Assembly (NCBI GenBank): GCA_018672285.1
Contig: JABHGC010000036.1
Coordinates: 1 to 48,683, forward strand
Direction: 5' to 3'
Length of the DNA: 48,683 bases
Source of the DNA: Methylococcales bacterium
Lineage (GTDB): Bacteria > Pseudomonadota > Gammaproteobacteria > JABHGC01
Shown: piece by piece, positions 45,092 through 48,683 of the stretch
Layout of the letters: every line of letters starts with the position of its first letter
Position numbering within the stretch: the stretch's first letter is position 1
The notes under the pieces: generated by a model
What the model was told of the DNA's origin: nothing
What the model saw: only the letters and a program-made list of their open reading frames with translations
Databases searched by the model: none
Program-made: the position numbers and the translations under genes

Positions 45092-46522
45092 CTATCCAAG
45101 AATTTTGTTAATTAGATCATTTGTTTTATCTTGTTTAGAGCTTGGAAAGTAGGCATTGAAATTTGACTCGTCTTTTCCCCATGAAGTTACTTCACGCTCA
45201 ACTGCTTTAATATATTTTTCGTCAGTACTTGCATAACCAATAGGTAGGGTAAGATTGCCAAAACCCTCTCTGGTTAGGTGGATGAGCGTAACAACAAGCG
45301 TTCCGGGTATCAGAAGTATTTCAGTTTGGCTATTTCCAAATGGTATATTAACCCCTTGAAAGAGAGCTCCAGTGCCGTAGTAGATATCACTTAACTCCCT
45401 TGCTTCATAATGAGAGTCAGTGGGTAAACACATGGCTATTTTTCCTGGGCGGTATCTTGAGTCGAAGCGACTATTCAGCGACTCTACAAATTTTTGCAAT
45501 TCAACACTTCTCCCCCACAGTTTACCATCTGGCCATATTGACCATATAGCGCCTTTTGCAGTTAATTTTTGGTCATTATGTGACTGGTCTAGTAACTGGT
45601 TAATTAACTGAAGATTTTTTATACTGTAAAGATTTCCAATGATCATTCTGCCATTACTAGAGAAATTGGCCTTATTGATTTTGTAAGAATCAAATAAGGC
45701 TTCAGTATTAACAGTGCCGTCACTAGCAAATTCAGATACAACAGGGTCAAAGGAAACTTTTAGATATTCTTGGACTGCTGCCTCCATAGGGCCAACTGTA
45801 TTTGCATTTTCCTCTAATATTTGTCTTATAGACCCTATGATTGATCTATCATCGTCCCATTCATCCACCCATTCATCCGAATATTTTGGGATTGGGTGAG
45901 TAGGGTCATTGAGGTCAAGTACAAATTTAACTTTTAGAGGAAGCGTTCTGTCGTGTTGTGATGTGACGGAATTTATTTTGTAGAGCTCGTGATGTTCATT
46001 GAATACGTCAATTTTTTTTATGCGCTCTAAAAATTCAACAAACCGATTGTCAAAAGCAGTTCTTGCTTTGTCTGTAACATTCTCAAAGTTGCTAGCATTA
46101 AGTTGTATTTCAATATTTGATGGATTATTTTCACCAACAACGCTATCTGCAATTAGTCTATAACCCATTAGTTCAAAACTAACACTATCTATTGTGTCAT
46201 TAATCTCAAAAAAACGAGGTAAGCTTTTGCCATTTATTTGCTCAAAACGTTGTTTTGCGTAATTTGTTAAAAGCACATTGTTATTTTCATCCCACTGAGT
46301 AAGCTTTTCTTCTTCAAGGTCAGAAAGCACTACTAATAATTCGTTGGTAGAAAACCCAAAAAAAACTTGTATTATCTCTGGCATGCACCGTTCAATTGAA
46401 AAAATAAATCGAACAACAAATTCTTTTACTACTGGTAGCTGTCTGTGCTGACTAACCGAGTAATCTATTAAAAACGACCGTACGGGTAATGAAAAAGTTA
46501 CCTCATTGATTACAATATCCAT
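45092..46522 (-). CDS. Unknown protein coupled to an SF1 helicase, possible defence component
   Basis: The 476-residue soluble protein has no signal peptide or membrane segment. Residues about 30-110 look like a winged-helix segment (VVKEFVVRFIFSIERCMPEI, GFSTNELLVVLSDLEEE, LLTNYAKQRFEQ). The C-terminal part (about 335-440: SIWPDGKLWGRSVELQKFVE, MCLPTDSHYEARELSDIYYG, EILLIPGTLVVTLIHLT) has no motif I can assign; a phospholipase D HxK motif was sought and not found. The ATG lies one base after the helicase stop with AGGAG 8 bases upstream, so the two are co-translated and probably act together. It is strongly AT-rich relative to neighbours. Confidence 0.55.
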   Translation of the reverse strand: MDIVINEVTFSLPVRSFLIDYSVSQHRQLPVVKEFVVRFIFSIERCMPEIIQVFFGFSTNELLVVLSDLEEEKLTQWDENNNVLLTNYAKQRFEQINGKSLPRFFEINDTIDSVSFELMGYRLIADSVVGENNPSNIEIQLNASNFENVTDKARTAFDNRFVEFLERIKKIDVFNEHHELYKINSVTSQHDRTLPLKVKFVLDLNDPTHPIPKYSDEWVDEWDDDRSIIGSIRQILEENANTVGPMEAAVQEYLKVSFDPVVSEFASDGTVNTEALFDSYKINKANFSSNGRMIIGNLYSIKNLQLINQLLDQSHNDQKLTAKGAIWSIWPDGKLWGRSVELQKFVESLNSRFDSRYRPGKIAMCLPTDSHYEARELSDIYYGTGALFQGVNIPFGNSQTEILLIPGTLVVTLIHLTREGFGNLTLPIGYASTDEKYIKAVEREVTSWGKDESNFNAYFPSSKQDKTNDLINKILG

Positions 46523-46523
46523 G

Positions 46524-48599
46524 TCAAAGCTCTCCTTTCAGGGGGATCGAGTTAATTATTGTATGTTTTTCCCCTAGACGAGCTTTGATGTAAGAGTAAA
46601 TGCTACCAACGGGGCTATCATGATTGGCATTTGCCCACATTGCTGAAGCGCCAATAATATATAGACGCTCCTGTGCCCGGGATAATGCAACATTAATACG
46701 TTGTTCTGATGTTAAGAAACCTTCATTTAGAGCGTTATTATTTCTCACAAGGGACACAATGATAATTTTATTTTCCTTACCCTGGTAGCTGTCAACGGTG
46801 TCTATTTTTACCGTCCCATTCTCGATTAAAATTCGAATTGAAGGAATGCTATTAAATTGACGAATCATCTGTCTTTTTTGCTCGCTGTACATACAAATGA
46901 TACCAATAGGAGGTTCAATCGAGTCGGCTAGCATTGCAGAAATAAAATCAGGCTTTTGAGTTAAATGAGAAACCAGTGAGATAATAGTTTTGATTTCATA
47001 CTCATTGACGAAACTTGTACCATTTATTTGTTTACCGGATAGCTTGGATTCATATGCATTTTGTTTTGCATCACTAGTATCAACCCATGTGACGGTTGTT
47101 CCAAGATTTGATGGTAATAATTCCATATATGGCTTTTCATTACCTCTACAAGTTTTTAACATCCCATTATAAAAGCAATTTGAAACTAGGTCTCCAATAG
47201 GTTTTGACATTCTGTATTGGGATAAAAGTGTTTGTCCCGCAAGTTTTCCGTAAGGTGAGAGGAAACTCTTTTCAAAATCACTACGCTTTAGCTCTTTAAT
47301 ACTAATTTTGGGTAATTTTCTTTGTGCTGCTTTTAAGTGAGTGTCTTCAAACATGGGGGGTAATTGTTTGTGATCACCTACTAGTAGTACTCGTCTCCCA
47401 ACCTGCATTGCTATCGCCATTTCACTCGCGCTAGAACGTGCTGCCTCATCAATAATAACCCAATCATATATATTTTCTTGTATACCATAATGAGCTCGAC
47501 CAATTCCAACACAAGTTCCACAAATAAGAGTACGTGTTTTGACTAAGAAATTTTGGAAGTTAGCTTTACTAGAAGACATGACTTTTAGCCACTCATTTGC
47601 TAATAATACAATTTGCTTAATTCTTTCAATTGCATCTTCCGAGTAAATATTATGGTGTAAAGCAAGGGTGTGATGATAAGTTTTTCTTAAGGAACTTAAA
47701 GAATTTTTTTCAATGGAAAAAGAGCTTAGACCTTTGTGTTCAGTATAAGAATGAAATTTGTCGGTAAAGCGCCGGAGTTTATCATTGAATTTTTTGAGAA
47801 AGTCATTATCCATTTCAATTTTTGATAAGCTAAGTAGCAAATCAAGCGTAATACCAAAACTATATTCAAAATCTACTAGATCCGAAACAAAATCATTAGT
47901 AAGTCCAAGTGGTTCAGCTACGCTGTTAATCCGAGTTTTATATTCAGCTCTAAATTTCTCACGGTAGTGATCTTGAATTGCTAATTCATGTACATCTAGA
48001 AGTGATTCGGAAACCTGTCCCTCATTACCTAGCCTTACTATCCCGATGTCGTGTTGGTTCTTTTGGAAAAGTGATTTTACTTTTTCTGCTGCATTGTTAA
48101 CGGCTTCATGTGATTGGCTAACAAGTAGTATTCGTTGAGTTCCACGCTCCACTGCATAATGTATGAAAGAGCTTATAAACGCAGTTTTCCCCGTTCCTGG
48201 AGGCCCCTGCAACAAGCCAATAGGGCCTAAAGTATAAAGGTTTTTGAAAGCTTGACGCTGATCGTCGTTGAGTGAGAATAATATTTCACCGTCATCATTC
48301 TGTTCAGTATAAAAATCTAGCTCTTTGTCCGTTGGTTCAGCAGAATATACAGTTGGCTCAATCATAGTCTCGGTGGTAAAAAAATCAGGTAAATTAGAAA
48401 TAACCCCGTGGCCTTTTACCAGCGTTTCTACAGCTCTTTGACGCTTGAGTAGTGATGCAGCATTTAATGCACTTTCTAAACGGATATTATCCCCAGCGCT
48501 GAATGATGCGCCTCTTCTTAATCCAACAACTTGCAAAAATGAATTACCTGAATTCGTATGATAAGTGCATGACCTCTGGTCGTAGCTAAATAAAAACAC
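46524..48599 (-). CDS. UPF1-like SF1 helicase, 5' end lost to an IS30-like element
   Basis: The frame encodes 691 residues of an SF1B DNA/RNA helicase of the UPF1/Dna2 (COG1112) type: Q-motif LNDDQRQAF (110-118), Walker A GPPGTGKT (132-139), DEAA, GDHKQLPP, QYRM, the VDSYQGKE motif and VALSRAQERLY. The only start is a GTG at 48599, directly after an in-frame TAG, with no ribosome-binding site. The first 60 residues look like interior protein sequence, and the sequence beyond has the start of an IS30-like gene. The gene is therefore probably truncated at its 5' end. AT-rich. It is paired with the following gene, one base away. Confidence 0.8.
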   Translation of the reverse strand: MFLFSYDQRSCTYHTNSGNSFLQVVGLRRGASFSAGDNIRLESALNAASLLKRQRAVETLVKGHGVISNLPDFFTTETMIEPTVYSAEPTDKELDFYTEQNDDGEILFSLNDDQRQAFKNLYTLGPIGLLQGPPGTGKTAFISSFIHYAVERGTQRILLVSQSHEAVNNAAEKVKSLFQKNQHDIGIVRLGNEGQVSESLLDVHELAIQDHYREKFRAEYKTRINSVAEPLGLTNDFVSDLVDFEYSFGITLDLLLSLSKIEMDNDFLKKFNDKLRRFTDKFHSYTEHKGLSSFSIEKNSLSSLRKTYHHTLALHHNIYSEDAIERIKQIVLLANEWLKVMSSSKANFQNFLVKTRTLICGTCVGIGRAHYGIQENIYDWVIIDEAARSSASEMAIAMQVGRRVLLVGDHKQLPPMFEDTHLKAAQRKLPKISIKELKRSDFEKSFLSPYGKLAGQTLLSQYRMSKPIGDLVSNCFYNGMLKTCRGNEKPYMELLPSNLGTTVTWVDTSDAKQNAYESKLSGKQINGTSFVNEYEIKTIISLVSHLTQKPDFISAMLADSIEPPIGIICMYSEQKRQMIRQFNSIPSIRILIENGTVKIDTVDSYQGKENKIIIVSLVRNNNALNEGFLTSEQRINVALSRAQERLYIIGASAMWANANHDSPVGSIYSYIKARLGEKHTIINSIPLKGEL

Positions 48600-48683
48600 C
48601 TATAGAGTAAAGTAAGACTCAGGTGTAAAGTAATAAGCTACCAAACACATTACAGAGGCCAATATGACCTATAAACACCTGAA
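48600..48683 (+). mobile_element. Probable left end of an IS30-family element, transposase start at 48664
   Basis: An ATG at 48664 with AGAGG 7 bases upstream opens the peptide M-T-Y-K-H-L at the window edge. This opening is common in IS30-family transposases. The preceding about 60 bases are non-coding and begin where the helicase frame is interrupted, as expected of an IS end. Only six residues of the transposase are visible and the other IS end is out of the window, so the family is a moderate-confidence call. Confidence 0.5.

Noticed and set aside
1..48683. tRNA, rRNA or CRISPR features
   Set aside because: No cloverleaf-like segment, rRNA-like sequence or regularly spaced repeat was seen in any gap on either strand.

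Overview
The window looks like chromosome from a sulfur-oxidising gammaproteobacterium of moderate GC. Two observations point there. The housekeeping order tsaC-topA-dprA-LysM // def-fmt-rsmB-DUF4390-ntrY-ntrX-trkA-trkH is typical of Gammaproteobacteria. A dissimilatory sulfur locus carries APS reductase (aprBA) facing a cytoplasmic SoeABC-type sulfite dehydrogenase. I cannot name a genus. Both ends look like the tips of different insertion sequences (IS21-like at 1-140, IS30-like from about 48600), so the window may be a contig broken at repeats.

Layout. 1-325: probable IS tip and a gene-free stretch. 326-5524 (minus): tsaC, topA, a frameshifted dprA and a LysM protein. 5703-15297 (plus): a tightly packed block with translation maturation (def, fmt, rsmB), the NtrYX-type two-component pair and the Trk potassium system, closed by a large inverted repeat at 15317-15438. 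15466-18369: ttcA, an orphan NfeD-like membrane protein, a glycine-zipper lipoprotein and a Sel1/SLT lytic transglycosylase.

18562-30319: an 11.7-kb cell-envelope cluster of exported proteins. It contains an LPP20/FlgP-like protein abutting a CHASE2 adenylate cyclase on plus. On minus it contains a large unknown lipoprotein, two paralogous CsgG-like lipoproteins (one with a C-terminal peptidoglycan-binding domain), a FlgT-like protein, a TolB-N/FlgO-like protein, a tandem LPP20-like protein, a small unknown exported protein and a TPR lipoprotein. No flagellar or curli genes accompany them. This is the best candidate here for an undescribed system.

30632-39189: soeABC-moaA (minus) diverges from aprBA (plus), giving direct and APS-dependent sulfite oxidation side by side, with moaA supplying molybdenum cofactor. 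The 436-bp divergent region carries a promoter-like sequence, a palindrome and a possible 14-codon leader ORF. 39428-44635: a YkgJ-type Cys-cluster protein, ubiCA, a frameshifted orphan CheX-like gene and recG.

44762-48683: yjbQ is cut short at about 45021. Beyond it lies an AT-rich two-gene unit (UPF1-like SF1 helicase plus a protein of unknown family), a possible defence module, whose helicase has lost its 5' end to the IS30-like element. dprA and the cheX-like gene are both broken by one extra base in a G/C homopolymer, so assembly error must be weighed against true mutation or phase variation.
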